Source: Clostridia bacterium
GTDB lineage: Bacteria; Bacillota_A; Clostridia; Christensenellales; Aristaeellaceae
Reading direction: 5' to 3'
DNA length: 14,924 bases
Assembly: GCA_017530275.1 (NCBI GenBank)
Contig: JAFXMP010000296.1
Coordinates: 1-14,924 of the forward strand
The notes under the pieces were generated by a model. That model made no database searches, was not told the origin of the DNA, and saw only the letters and a program-made list of their open reading frames with translations. The position numbers were made by a program, and so were the translations under genes. Position 1 is the first letter of the stretch, and each line of letters begins with the position of its first letter. Positions 1-7,630 of the stretch are shown piece after piece.

Positions 1-17
1 AGCCCGAAAGAAATGAA

Positions 18-141
18 AGTGTGGAGAGTGGAGTGTGGAGAGTGGAGTTTAGACAAATGACGGCTTCATTTTTCGCTTACATGATACGCGCAAAGCAAAA
101 ACATTTCAAAACTCCACACTCCACTCTCCACACTCCACACT
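18..141. repeat. Heptad-repeat long hairpin, copy 1 (leader of hexuronate operon)
   Basis: Left arm 18-50 is four 7-base units (AGTGTGG, AGAGTGG, AGTGTGG, AGAGTGG) plus AGTTT. Right arm 109-141 is the inverse, AAACT plus four units. The arms are 33 bases each and pair with three mismatches, all at the variable A/T position of the unit. The loop (51-108) is 58 bases. The element ends about 40 bases before the ribosome binding site of the first gene. It shares architecture, but not exact unit sequence, with the elements at 4939-5054 and 6660-6753. Its function is unknown. It could be a palindromic dispersed repeat or an mRNA-stabilising leader hairpin. Confidence 0.8.
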
Positions 142-193
142 GAATCCAACTGACAAAATCGTTACAACAAATATTTGGAAAGGAGTCTTTTTC

Positions 194-616
194 ATGAGCA
201 ACGCTTCCTCGAAGAAAAGCTTCGGGTTCTATATCGTGCTGCTGGCCGCTGCCGCGGCGCTGGCGGCAGGCGTTTACTTCCTCATCATTCAAGGCACCTT
301 CGGCCTGGACAGCACCCATAACGGCAACTGCTACGATCCGCTCATTACCGGCTTGCTCGTCGGCGGCGGACTGATCGCGGCGGGGCTGACTATTCTGAAA
401 AAGTACGGGCTTGCCTCCGCCGTCACGGCCATCGCTCCCGGCGTGGCCCTCTGCCTGTTCGTTCATAAATGCTACTGGTACGTGGTGGACGTGTTTGTGG
501 GCATCGATGAAAAACACGGTTTCGATCCCAAATTCATCACCTTCGCTGCCCTGATCCTGGCGGCGTTCGTGATCGGCGAAATTGCCATCTACACCCGGAA
601 AACAAAGAAAGCGTAA
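194..616 (+). CDS. Small four-helix membrane protein of unknown function
   Basis: I do not recognise a family for this 140-residue protein. It has four hydrophobic segments, at about residues 12-32, 49-68, 74-92 and 114-133. The N-terminus is short and polar with lysines, and the tail is basic (RKTKKA), so it is probably a plasma-membrane protein with both ends in the cytoplasm. The loop between helices 1 and 2 has a polar stretch with NGNCYD, and helix 3 is followed by HKCYWY. There is no enzyme motif. The start is fixed by AAAGGAG at 179-185, 8 bases before the ATG. It lies 16 bases before kdgK on the same strand and is almost certainly cotranscribed, so an accessory role in uronate uptake or sensing is possible. 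That role is inferred from position only. Confidence 0.8.
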   Translation: MSNASSKKSFGFYIVLLAAAAALAAGVYFLIIQGTFGLDSTHNGNCYDPLITGLLVGGGLIAAGLTILKKYGLASAVTAIAPGVALCLFVHKCYWYVVDVFVGIDEKHGFDPKFITFAALILAAFVIGEIAIYTRKTKKA

Positions 617-632
617 CAGGAGGAATAAGATC

Positions 633-1733
633 ATGCTGAACCTGAACGTAAAGCCTGCCAAGGAATGCAAATACGACGCCGTATCTTTGGGCGAAATCAT
701 GCTGCGGCTGGACCCCGGCGAGGGCCGCATCCGCACCGCCCGGGAATTCAAAGCCTGGGAGGGCGGCGGAGAATACAACGTGGTGCGCGGCCTGCACAAG
801 TGCTTCGGCCTGCGCACCGGCGTGCTCACCGCCTTTGCCGACAACGAAGTGGGCAAGCTGCTCAAGGACCTGATCGAGCAGGGCGGGGTGGACACGAGCC
901 TCATCTATTGGAAAAAAACGGACGGCATCGGCCGTATCTGCCGCAACGGCCTGAACTTCACCGAGCGCGGCTTTGGCATCCGGGGCGCCGTGGGCTGCTC
1001 GGACCGGGCCAACACCGCCATTTCCCAGGCCAAGCCGGAAGATTTTGATTTTGAATACGTGTTCGGCAAGCTGGGCGTGCGCTGGCTGCACACCGGCGGC
1101 ATCTACGCGGCCCTGTCCGAACAGAGCTGCGAAACGGTCATCGAAGCCTGCAAAATTGCCAAGAAATACGGCACCATGATTTCCTACGACCTGAACTACC
1201 GCCCCTCCATGTGGTCGGCCATCGGCGGCCTGGAAAAAGCCCGGGAAGTCAATAAGGAAGTGGCCCAGTACGTGGACGTGATGATCGGCAACGAAGAGGA
1301 CTTCACCGCCTGCTTAGGCCTGCAGGTGGAGGGCAACGACGAAAACCTGAAAGAACTGAACTTAGACGGCTACTATAAGATGATCGCGGAAGCCGCCCGG
1401 CAGTATCCCAACTTTAAGGCCATCGCCACCACCCTGCGCACTGTGAAAACCGCCACCGTGAACGACTGGAAAGCCATCTGCTGGGCGGACGGTCAGGTGC
1501 ATATGTCCAAGGCTTACGACGGCCTGGAGATCCTGGACCGCGTGGGCGGCGGCGACTCCTTCGCTTCCGGCCTGATCTTTGGCCTCATGACCACCGGCGA
1601 CCCCGAATTAGCAGTAAACTACGGCGCGGCCCATGGCGCTTTGGCCATGACCACTCCCGGCGACACCAGCATGGCCAGCAAGGAAGAAGTGGAATCCATC
1701 ATGAAGAACGGCAGCGCCCGTGTGAAGCGCTGA
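633..1733 (+). CDS. kdgK: 2-keto-3-deoxygluconate kinase (PfkB/ribokinase family)
   Basis: This enzyme is predicted to phosphorylate 2-keto-3-deoxygluconate to KDPG with ATP, the last activation step of hexuronate breakdown in the cytoplasm. The protein has 366 residues. PfkB-family marks are an N-terminal glycine-rich substrate motif, GGGEYNV (44-50), a DLNYRPSMW strand (186-194), and the C-terminal signature DRVGGGDSFASGL (302-314) with catalytic base D308. The anion-hole motif reads GGGD rather than the commoner GAGD, a variant I recall from clostridial KDG kinases. It is somewhat longer than typical KdgK (about 310-340 residues). The ATG at 633 is preferred over an upstream in-frame start at 582 because AGGAGG at 618-623 lies 9 bases before it and the upstream start would overlap the previous gene. 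The neighbouring uxuB-like gene supports the KDG assignment. Another PfkB sugar kinase specificity, such as fructokinase, remains possible. Confidence 0.82.
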   Translation: MLNLNVKPAKECKYDAVSLGEIMLRLDPGEGRIRTAREFKAWEGGGEYNVVRGLHKCFGLRTGVLTAFADNEVGKLLKDLIEQGGVDTSLIYWKKTDGIGRICRNGLNFTERGFGIRGAVGCSDRANTAISQAKPEDFDFEYVFGKLGVRWLHTGGIYAALSEQSCETVIEACKIAKKYGTMISYDLNYRPSMWSAIGGLEKAREVNKEVAQYVDVMIGNEEDFTACLGLQVEGNDENLKELNLDGYYKMIAEAARQYPNFKAIATTLRTVKTATVNDWKAICWADGQVHMSKAYDGLEILDRVGGGDSFASGLIFGLMTTGDPELAVNYGAAHGALAMTTPGDTSMASKEEVESIMKNGSARVKR

Positions 1734-1763
1734 GCCATAAGGAGGGAAAAGGAGGGAAAGACC

Positions 1764-2984
1764 ATGGCAAACGCCATCGTAGGACAGAGCGGCGGCCCCA
1801 CCTCCGTGATCAACGCCAGCCTTGCGGGTGTGTTTCAGGCGTGCCAGACGCGGGGAGCAAAGCACGTATACGGCATGCTCCACGGCATCCAGGGCCTGCT
1901 CAATGAAAAGGTCTGCGACCTGACAGAACGTTTGCAATCCAATATCGACATTGAACTGCTCAAACGCACGCCTTCTTCTTTCCTGGGTTCCTGCCGCTAC
2001 AAGCTGCCCGCCCCGGAAGAAGACGAAGCGACCTTTGAAAAGCTGTTCGCCATTCTGAAGAAGCTTGATATTCAGTGGTTCTTCTATATCGGCGGCAACG
2101 ACAGCATGGACACCATCAACAAGCTGGCCAGGTACGGAAAACAGGCCGGCAGCGAGATCCGGTTCATGGGCGTGCCCAAGACCATCGACAACGACCTGAT
2201 GCTCACCGACCATACCCCCGGCTACGGCTCCGCCGCCAAGTACATCGGCGTGGTCATGAAGGAAATCATCCGGGACGCCACGGTGTACGGCACCAACTAT
2301 GTGACGATCGTGGAGGTCATGGGCCGCAACGCTGGCTGGCTCACCGCCGCTGCCGCACTGGCCCGGGGCGAGGACTGCGAGGGCGTTGATCTCATTTGCC
2401 TGCCTGAACTGCCCTTCCATACCGACCGCTTCCTGGAAAAGGTGGAACGGATGCAGAAGGAGCGGGAAAGCGTGGTTATCGCTGTTTCGGAAGGCGTGAA
2501 GCTGCCGGACGGGCGTTTCGTATGCGAGCTTTCCGACGACGCCCGCAGCGTGGACGCTTTCGGGCACATCAATCTGACCGGCACCGCCCGTTACCTTTCC
2601 AATCTGGTAGCCCGGAACCTGCCCACCAAGACCCGCGCCGTGGAACTTTCTATTCTCCAGCGCTGCGGGGCGCATCTGGCCTCCCGCACGGACATTACCG
2701 AAGCGTACCAGGTTGGCGGCGCGGCAGCCAAAGCGGCTTTCGAGGGCGTTACCGCCAAGATGGTGGCCCTGAAACGACTGTCCAACGACCCGTATCAATG
2801 TACCACCGAACTGGTTGACATCGACAAGGTCGCCAACTTTGAAAAGAAAATCCCCGTGGAATGGATCAACGAAGCCCGCACGGATATGCTGCCGGAATTC
2901 CTGACCTATGCCCGTCCCCTCATCCAGGCGGAGCTGACGCCCATCTATATCAACGGCCTCACCCAGCACATCGTGGAAGAATGA
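1764..2984 (+). CDS. pfp: Pyrophosphate-dependent 6-phosphofructokinase
   Basis: The protein converts fructose 6-phosphate and PPi to fructose 1,6-bisphosphate and phosphate, reversibly, in the cytoplasm. It has 406 residues. The PFK landmarks are GGNDS (110-114), PKTIDND (138-144) and MGRNAGW (186-192). Two positions that separate PPi from ATP enzymes both read PPi: D113 occupies the place of the ATP-type glycine after the GGD/GGN motif, and K139 replaces the glycine of PGTIDND. D143 and the adjacent TIDND core supply the catalytic site. A doubled purine-rich GGAGGGAAA (1741-1749 and 1751-1759) precedes the ATG. The gene starts 30 bases after kdgK and ends 13 bases before the GH2 gene, so it is part of the operon. 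A PFK is not needed for KDPG cleavage, so it may serve gluconeogenic flow from triose phosphates or act on sedoheptulose 7-phosphate, as reported for some clostridial PPi-PFKs. Confidence 0.9.
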   Translation: MANAIVGQSGGPTSVINASLAGVFQACQTRGAKHVYGMLHGIQGLLNEKVCDLTERLQSNIDIELLKRTPSSFLGSCRYKLPAPEEDEATFEKLFAILKKLDIQWFFYIGGNDSMDTINKLARYGKQAGSEIRFMGVPKTIDNDLMLTDHTPGYGSAAKYIGVVMKEIIRDATVYGTNYVTIVEVMGRNAGWLTAAAALARGEDCEGVDLICLPELPFHTDRFLEKVERMQKERESVVIAVSEGVKLPDGRFVCELSDDARSVDAFGHINLTGTARYLSNLVARNLPTKTRAVELSILQRCGAHLASRTDITEAYQVGGAAAKAAFEGVTAKMVALKRLSNDPYQCTTELVDIDKVANFEKKIPVEWINEARTDMLPEFLTYARPLIQAELTPIYINGLTQHIVEE

Positions 2985-2997
2985 AAGGGGAAATGCT

Positions 2998-4932
2998 ATG
3001 AGAAAGCGTGAAACCCTGAACCAGGGCTGGCTCTTCATCGGGCCGGACAAAAAGGAAATCCCCGTCAATCTTCCCCACACCTGGAACGCTGTGGATGGTC
3101 AGGACGGCGGCAACGATTACTGGCGGGGGAGCTGCGTCTATACCAAGGTATTCGACGCGCCTTCCTATGATCCGGAAACGGAATGCGTGTATCTGGAATT
3201 CCGGGGCGTGAACGCTACCGCCGACGTATCGCTGAACGGGCAGAAAATCCTGCACCATGACGGCGGCTATTCCACCTTCCGAAAGGAAATCACATCCATC
3301 CTGCAAAAAAAGGAAAACACCCTGACGGTGATCGCCGACAACAGCGTGAACGACCGGGTGTATCCCCAGAAGGCGGACTTCACCTTCTACGGCGGCATAT
3401 ACCGGGACGTGTACCTGATCGTGGTAAACAAAAAGCACTTTGACATGGATCATTTCTCCGGCCCCGGCATCCAGATCACCGCCAAGCCCTGCGAGGGATA
3501 CAAGCGGGGGGACGTGGAGATCAACACCTGGACGAACTGCGAGGAAGGAACCGTGTCCGTCCGCATCCTGGATATGTCGGGGAAGCTGGCGGCCCAGGGC
3601 GAAGGAAAACAGCTTCATTTGGATATTCCCGACGTGAATTTATGGAACGGCCTGGAAAGCCCTTACCTGTATACCGCTGTCGCCACCCTCAATGTGGACG
3701 GAGAAGCGGTGGACGAGATTTCCAGCCGCTTCGGCGTGCGGGATTTCCACTATCATCCCAAGACCGGCTTCTATCTGAACGGCAAATCCTATCCCCTGCG
3801 GGGCGTTTCCCGGCACCAGGATCGGAAAGGCGTGGGCAACGCGCTGACGAGGGAAATGCACAAAGAGGATATGGATCTGATCAGTGAGATCGGGGCCAAC
3901 ACCATCCGCCTGGCGCACTACCAGCACGATCAATATTTCTATGACCTGTGCGACGAGCGCGGCATGGTGGTATGGGCGGAAATCCCCTACATTTCCGAGC
4001 ATATGCCCAAAGGCCGGGAAAACACCATCAGCCAGATGAAGGAACTGATCATCCAAAACTATAACCATCCCTCCATCGTGTGCTGGGGCGTCAGCAATGA
4101 AATCACCATTTCCACCAAGGATAAAAAGGACATGCTGGACAACCATCATGTGCTCAACGACCTGGTGCACGAAATGGACAAAACCCGGTTCACAACCCTG
4201 GCATGCTACGCCATGTGCGGCCCCTTCAACAAAGTGGCCCACATTACCGATGTGGTGAGCTGGAACCTGTATTTGGGCTGGTACGTGCCGGGCCTGTGGC
4301 TCAACGATGTGTGGATGCGCTTCTTCCATCTGGTATATCCCAGCCGATGCTTAGGGTATTCCGAATACGGCTGCGAGGGGATGCCCAACCTCCATTCCGC
4401 CCATCCCCGCCGGGGCGACCACACCGAAGAATACCAGGCCATTTATCACGAATACCTGCTCAAGTGCTTTGAGCGCAATCCCTATATGTGGGCTACCCAC
4501 GTTTGGAACATGTTCGACTTTGCCGCCGACGCCCGGGATCAGGGCGGCGAACCCGGCATGAATCACAAGGGCCTGATCACCTTTGACCGCAAGACCAAGA
4601 AAGACAGCTTCTATTTATACAAAGCCTATTGGAGCAAGGAGCCCTTCGTGCATATCTGCTCCAAGGGCTTCCGGGATCGCACGGAAAAGAAAATCACAGT
4701 GAAGGTGTATTCCAACCAGAACGAAGTGACGCTCTACCTGAACGGGGAAAAGAAGGAAACGAAGTACGGGAAAAACGTGTTCACCTTCACCGTGCCCCTG
4801 GAGGATAAGGCCAAGGTTCGCGTCACCAGCGGCGAATGCGGCGATTACGCCGAATTCCGGCATGCAGACAAGCCCAATCCCGCCTATAAGCTCCGGGAAA
4901 CCGGAGATAAAGGCGCGAACTGGACGAAGTAA
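2998..4932 (+). CDS. Glycoside hydrolase family 2, beta-glucuronidase/beta-galactosidase type
   Basis: This is a retaining exo-glycosidase of 644 residues without a signal peptide, so it acts on imported substrate. In order it has an N-terminal jelly-roll sugar-binding domain (about 1-145, with LPHTWN, YWRGSCVYTK and YGGIYRDV), an Ig-like linker domain (about 165-252), a TIM barrel (about 255-545) and a C-terminal beta domain (about 550-625). The acid/base is E368 in GVSNE and the nucleophile is E456 in YSEYG. An N-x-K triplet (N522-H523-K524) follows the WNMFDFAAD strand, at the place where uronate-binding NxK lies in E. coli beta-glucuronidase. Many GH2 enzymes called beta-galactosidase also carry N-x-K there, so it supports but does not prove uronide specificity. 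AAAGGGG at 2984-2990 precedes the ATG. The uronate genes around it favour a glucuronide or galacturonide substrate. Confidence 0.88.
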   Translation: MRKRETLNQGWLFIGPDKKEIPVNLPHTWNAVDGQDGGNDYWRGSCVYTKVFDAPSYDPETECVYLEFRGVNATADVSLNGQKILHHDGGYSTFRKEITSILQKKENTLTVIADNSVNDRVYPQKADFTFYGGIYRDVYLIVVNKKHFDMDHFSGPGIQITAKPCEGYKRGDVEINTWTNCEEGTVSVRILDMSGKLAAQGEGKQLHLDIPDVNLWNGLESPYLYTAVATLNVDGEAVDEISSRFGVRDFHYHPKTGFYLNGKSYPLRGVSRHQDRKGVGNALTREMHKEDMDLISEIGANTIRLAHYQHDQYFYDLCDERGMVVWAEIPYISEHMPKGRENTISQMKELIIQNYNHPSIVCWGVSNEITISTKDKKDMLDNHHVLNDLVHEMDKTRFTTLACYAMCGPFNKVAHITDVVSWNLYLGWYVPGLWLNDVWMRFFHLVYPSRCLGYSEYGCEGMPNLHSAHPRRGDHTEEYQAIYHEYLLKCFERNPYMWATHVWNMFDFAADARDQGGEPGMNHKGLITFDRKTKKDSFYLYKAYWSKEPFVHICSKGFRDRTEKKITVKVYSNQNEVTLYLNGEKKETKYGKNVFTFTVPLEDKAKVRVTSGECGDYAEFRHADKPNPAYKLRETGDKGANWTK

Positions 4933-4938
4933 AAAATC

Positions 4939-5054
4939 AGAGTTGAGAGTGAAGAGCTGAGAGTTGAGATGAAATTTGCCAGATATGCTGTTCACTGTCT
5001 GTCCGGACTCCTTTTCACAGCCATTTAAAATCTCAACTCCCAACTCTCAACTCT
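4939..5054. repeat. Heptad-repeat long hairpin, copy 2 (between GH2 gene and symporter gene)
   Basis: Left arm 4939-4970 is four 7-base units (AGAGTTG, AGAGTGA, AGAGCTG, AGAGTTG) plus AGAT. Right arm 5030-5054 is the inverse of three units plus AGAT. The two arms differ by one whole unit, as expected if the units expand or contract by slippage. The loop is 59 bases (4971-5029). Both ends touch a TAAAAAA run (4930-4936 and 5054-5060), which could be a target duplication or chance. The right arm ends 7 bases before the Shine-Dalgarno of the symporter gene, so in mRNA the hairpin would sit directly upstream of translation initiation. Confidence 0.85.
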
Positions 5055-5079
5055 AAAAAACAGGAAGGGAGTTTTCCCC

Positions 5080-6654
5080 ATGGCAAAACAGTCCTCTCCC
5101 GCTCCCGCTGGGGTGAATCGGGCAAAAATGTACCAGCTGGCCTTGTTCCCCCTGAACAACGGGGCCACCAACGTGTATTTCGTGCTGATCCTGTCCTATG
5201 TGGCGCAGTTTGGCTCCAGCGTGCTGCAATTGGGCATGTTCGCCTCTCTGATGGTCACGTTCATGCGCGTGTTCGACGCCATTACCGACCCCATCATCGG
5301 CGCGCTCATGGACCGGACCAGCACCAAAATCGGCAAGTTCCGTCCCTTCATGATCATCGGCAGCGTCATCATGGCGGTCAGCGTGATCTGCCTGTATGTG
5401 CTCACGCCCCTGATCCCCGAAACCATGATGTGGCTGCGCTATGCGGCTTTCGTTGTGGTCTATGCGATCTGGGTCATCGGCTATACCTTCCAGACCTCCG
5501 TAACCCGTGCGGGCCAGACGGTGCTGACCAACGACCCCAACCAGCGCCCCCTGTTCACCATCTTCAACACCGTGGGTTCCATGTTAGGCATGGGCGTGAT
5601 GCAGTTTCTGATCCCCATGATCAAAAACAACTACAACATCCTGGACGAAGCTGGCAAGGTGATCGTATCCGGCTACGCCCGGCCTGAGCTGTACCGCATC
5701 ATCACTCCCATCGGCATCGCCGTTTCCGTGGGGCTGACCATCCTCGCCATCATCGGCATCGCCGCCAAAGACCGGCCCGAATTCTATGGCTTAGGCGGCA
5801 AGCAGGAGAAGGTCAAGTTCTCCGAGTACGCCGAGATCATCAGGCACAACAAGCCCATGCAGCGCCTGATGGTGGCCGGCGCGGGCTGCAAGCTGGCCCT
5901 GGCCATCGCCACCAACACCACCGTTTTGCTGGCTTTGTACGGCATCATGATGGGCAATTACGACAGCCTGTATTTGCCCATGATGATTTTGGGCTATGTG
6001 TTCGCGGTGCCCTTCTTCCTGCTTTCCGTGCGCACCAGCCAGAAATTGGGCCAGAAAGCGTCCCTCACCCGCTATGTGGCGGTCGCCCTGATCTGCTATG
6101 TGGGCGTGCTGGCGCTGCTGATCCTGTCCAACAATCAGAACGCGGCCATGACGCTGTCCTTCCCCTTCAACGGCGGCGGGGCTATCAACCTGTACACCAT
6201 CCTGTTCATCCTGTTCTTCGGCGTCGGCTACGGCGCATACTACGCCACGGCGGATATGCCCATCCCCATGGTGGCGGACTGTTCGGACTATGAAACCTAC
6301 CGTTCCGGCAAGTACATTCCCGGCATCATGGGCACGTTATTCTCCCTGGTGGACAAACTGGTTTCCTCCCTGGCGCAGACGCTGGTGGCGTTTATCTTCC
6401 TGATTTTCGCGGGTCTCAGCGAACTGCCCACCGACGCGACCCCCTTCTCCGGCGGGATCAAGGCCGCCGTCATCGTGATGTTCTGCGTGATCCCCATGCT
6501 GGCGTGGATCGCCACACTCTGGGCCATGCACGGTTACAGCCTGACCGGGAAAAAGATGAAGGAGATCCAGGAAGTGAACAGCGCCCGCAAGCAGGGCATT
6601 GCCGAGGGCATGACCGTCGAACAGGCTATGGAGAAGTGGCCGGGCAAGGATTGA
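5080..6654 (+). CDS. GPH-family (MFS) sugar/glycoside:cation symporter
   Basis: This inner-membrane transporter has 524 residues and about 12 membrane helices. It belongs to the glycoside-pentoside-hexuronide:cation symporters, the group that includes MelB, GusB and XynB-type carriers. The family marks are FDAITDPIIGALMDRT (65-80) followed by KIGKFRPFMIIGS (83-95), where D66/D70 correspond to the cation-binding aspartates and R88 to the conserved loop arginine. The second half carries MVADCSDYETYRSG (397-410), the expected repeat-half motif. A polar C-terminal tail follows the last helix. AGGAAGG at 5062-5068 lies 11 bases before the ATG. The operon context (GH2 glycosidase, KDG kinase, fructuronate reductase) suggests import of a glucuronide or hexuronate with Na+ or H+. 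It is isolated from its neighbours by heptad hairpins on both sides. Confidence 0.9.
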   Translation: MAKQSSPAPAGVNRAKMYQLALFPLNNGATNVYFVLILSYVAQFGSSVLQLGMFASLMVTFMRVFDAITDPIIGALMDRTSTKIGKFRPFMIIGSVIMAVSVICLYVLTPLIPETMMWLRYAAFVVVYAIWVIGYTFQTSVTRAGQTVLTNDPNQRPLFTIFNTVGSMLGMGVMQFLIPMIKNNYNILDEAGKVIVSGYARPELYRIITPIGIAVSVGLTILAIIGIAAKDRPEFYGLGGKQEKVKFSEYAEIIRHNKPMQRLMVAGAGCKLALAIATNTTVLLALYGIMMGNYDSLYLPMMILGYVFAVPFFLLSVRTSQKLGQKASLTRYVAVALICYVGVLALLILSNNQNAAMTLSFPFNGGGAINLYTILFILFFGVGYGAYYATADMPIPMVADCSDYETYRSGKYIPGIMGTLFSLVDKLVSSLAQTLVAFIFLIFAGLSELPTDATPFSGGIKAAVIVMFCVIPMLAWIATLWAMHGYSLTGKKMKEIQEVNSARKQGIAEGMTVEQAMEKWPGKD

Positions 6655-6659
6655 TTCTT

Positions 6660-6753
6660 AGAGTTGAGAGTGGGGAGTTGAGAGTTGAGATCAATTTGGT
6701 TGAAAAAACCAATGGAGTCTCTATTCTCATCTCAACTCTCCGCTCTCAACTCT
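6660..6753. repeat. Heptad-repeat long hairpin, copy 3 (between symporter gene and uxuB)
   Basis: Left arm 6660-6691 is four units (AGAGTTG, AGAGTGG, GGAGTTG, AGAGTTG) plus AGAT. Right arm 6729-6753 is the inverse of three units (AGAGTTG, AGAGCGG, AGAGTTG) plus AGAT. The 4-versus-3 unit asymmetry and the AGAT inner boundary are the same as in the copy at 4939-5054. The 37-base loop (6692-6728) is unrelated to that of the other copies and contains its own small hairpin, TTGGTT/AACCAA around GAAAA. It begins 5 bases after the symporter stop codon and ends about 20 bases before the uxuB ribosome binding site. Confidence 0.85.
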
Positions 6754-6787
6754 ATCTCACAGCGGCATTTGAAAGGAGTGAATTTCT

Positions 6788-7630
6788 ATGAATCTTCCTC
6801 TGAACGTGGATTTTACCGGTAAGGTCGTGGTGGTCACCGGCGCGGGCGGCGTACTGTGCGGCGACATGGCACGGGCTTACGCCCAGGCTGGCGCGAAAGT
6901 AGCGGCGCTGGACCTGAACGAAGAAGCCGTCAAAAAGCTGGCGGACGAGCTCAAAGCCCAGGGTTACATCTGTGAAGGCTACAAGACCAACGTGCTGGAC
7001 GCGGAAGCCCTGGAGCAGGTGCATCAGCAGGTGCTGAAAGACCTGGGGCCCTGCGATATCCTGGTGAACGGCGCGGGCGGCAACAATCCCCGGGCCACCA
7101 CCGATAACGAATACCAGCATGAAGCCAAGGAAGGCCAGAAGACCTTTTTCGATCTGGACGCTTCCGGCGTGGATTTCGTGTTCAAGCTGAACTTCCAGGG
7201 TACCCTGCTTCCCACCCAGACCTTCGCCAAGGACATGGTCGCCACGCAGCATGGCTGCATCCTGAACATTTCCTCCATGAACGCTTACATTCCGCTGACC
7301 AAGATTCCCGCCTATTCCGGGGCCAAGGCCGCCATTTCCAACTTCACCCAATGGCTGGCGACCCACTTCGCGGGCAGCGGCATCCGGGCCAACGCCATCG
7401 CGCCCGGCTTCCTGGTGAGCAACCAGAACCGGGCCCTGCTCTTTAACCCGGACGGCACGCCTACCGCGCGCTCCGAAAAGATCCTGAACGGTACCCCCAT
7501 GGGCCGGTTCGTGGACAGCGAAGAACTGCTGGGCGGCGTATTCTTCCTCACCGACGACAAGGCTGCTTCCGCCATCACCGGCGTGGTGCTGCCCATCGAC
7601 TGCGGCTTCGCGGCGTACTCCGGCGTGTAA
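6788..7630 (+). CDS. uxuB: SDR-type D-mannonate oxidoreductase (fructuronate reductase)
   Basis: The protein is predicted to reduce D-fructuronate to D-mannonate with NAD(P)H in the cytoplasm, the second step of glucuronate catabolism. It has 280 residues and a classical short-chain dehydrogenase fold: cofactor loop TGAGGVLCG (17-25), D42 at the end of beta-2 (consistent with NADH preference), NGAG (94-97), catalytic N135, S162/S163, and the YSGAK motif with Y176 and K180. The long insertion around 99-125 (GGNNPRATTDN onwards) and the C-terminal LPIDCGFAAYSGV are typical of the Bacillus YjmF-like UxuB group rather than the unrelated long-chain E. coli UxuB. GAAAGGAG (6771-6778) precedes the ATG. 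No terminator with a U-tract is obvious after it, but the stop codon is followed at once by the hairpin-rich block. Gluconate-5-dehydrogenase-like specificity is the main alternative. Confidence 0.83.
   Translation: MNLPLNVDFTGKVVVVTGAGGVLCGDMARAYAQAGAKVAALDLNEEAVKKLADELKAQGYICEGYKTNVLDAEALEQVHQQVLKDLGPCDILVNGAGGNNPRATTDNEYQHEAKEGQKTFFDLDASGVDFVFKLNFQGTLLPTQTFAKDMVATQHGCILNISSMNAYIPLTKIPAYSGAKAAISNFTQWLATHFAGSGIRANAIAPGFLVSNQNRALLFNPDGTPTARSEKILNGTPMGRFVDSEELLGGVFFLTDDKAASAITGVVLPIDCGFAAYSGV

Noticed and set aside
18..141. Repeats as a CRISPR array
   Set aside because: The units are 7 bases, tandem without unique spacers, and inverted across a single loop. There is no cas gene.
77..904. Long open frame on the minus strand opposite the first membrane gene and kdgK
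   Set aside because: It runs antisense to two well-supported genes, starts inside the heptad repeat region, and has no ribosome binding site or recognisable family. High-GC codon use on the plus strand creates such frames.
1608..3080. 490-residue open frame on the minus strand opposite pfp
   Set aside because: It is the antisense shadow of an intact, motif-rich phosphofructokinase gene. Its His/Gly/Val-rich content is typical of reverse-frame translation.
4930..5060. TAAAAAA at both ends of the second heptad hairpin as proof of transposition
   Set aside because: The A runs are low-complexity, and the other two copies do not show convincing flanking duplications.
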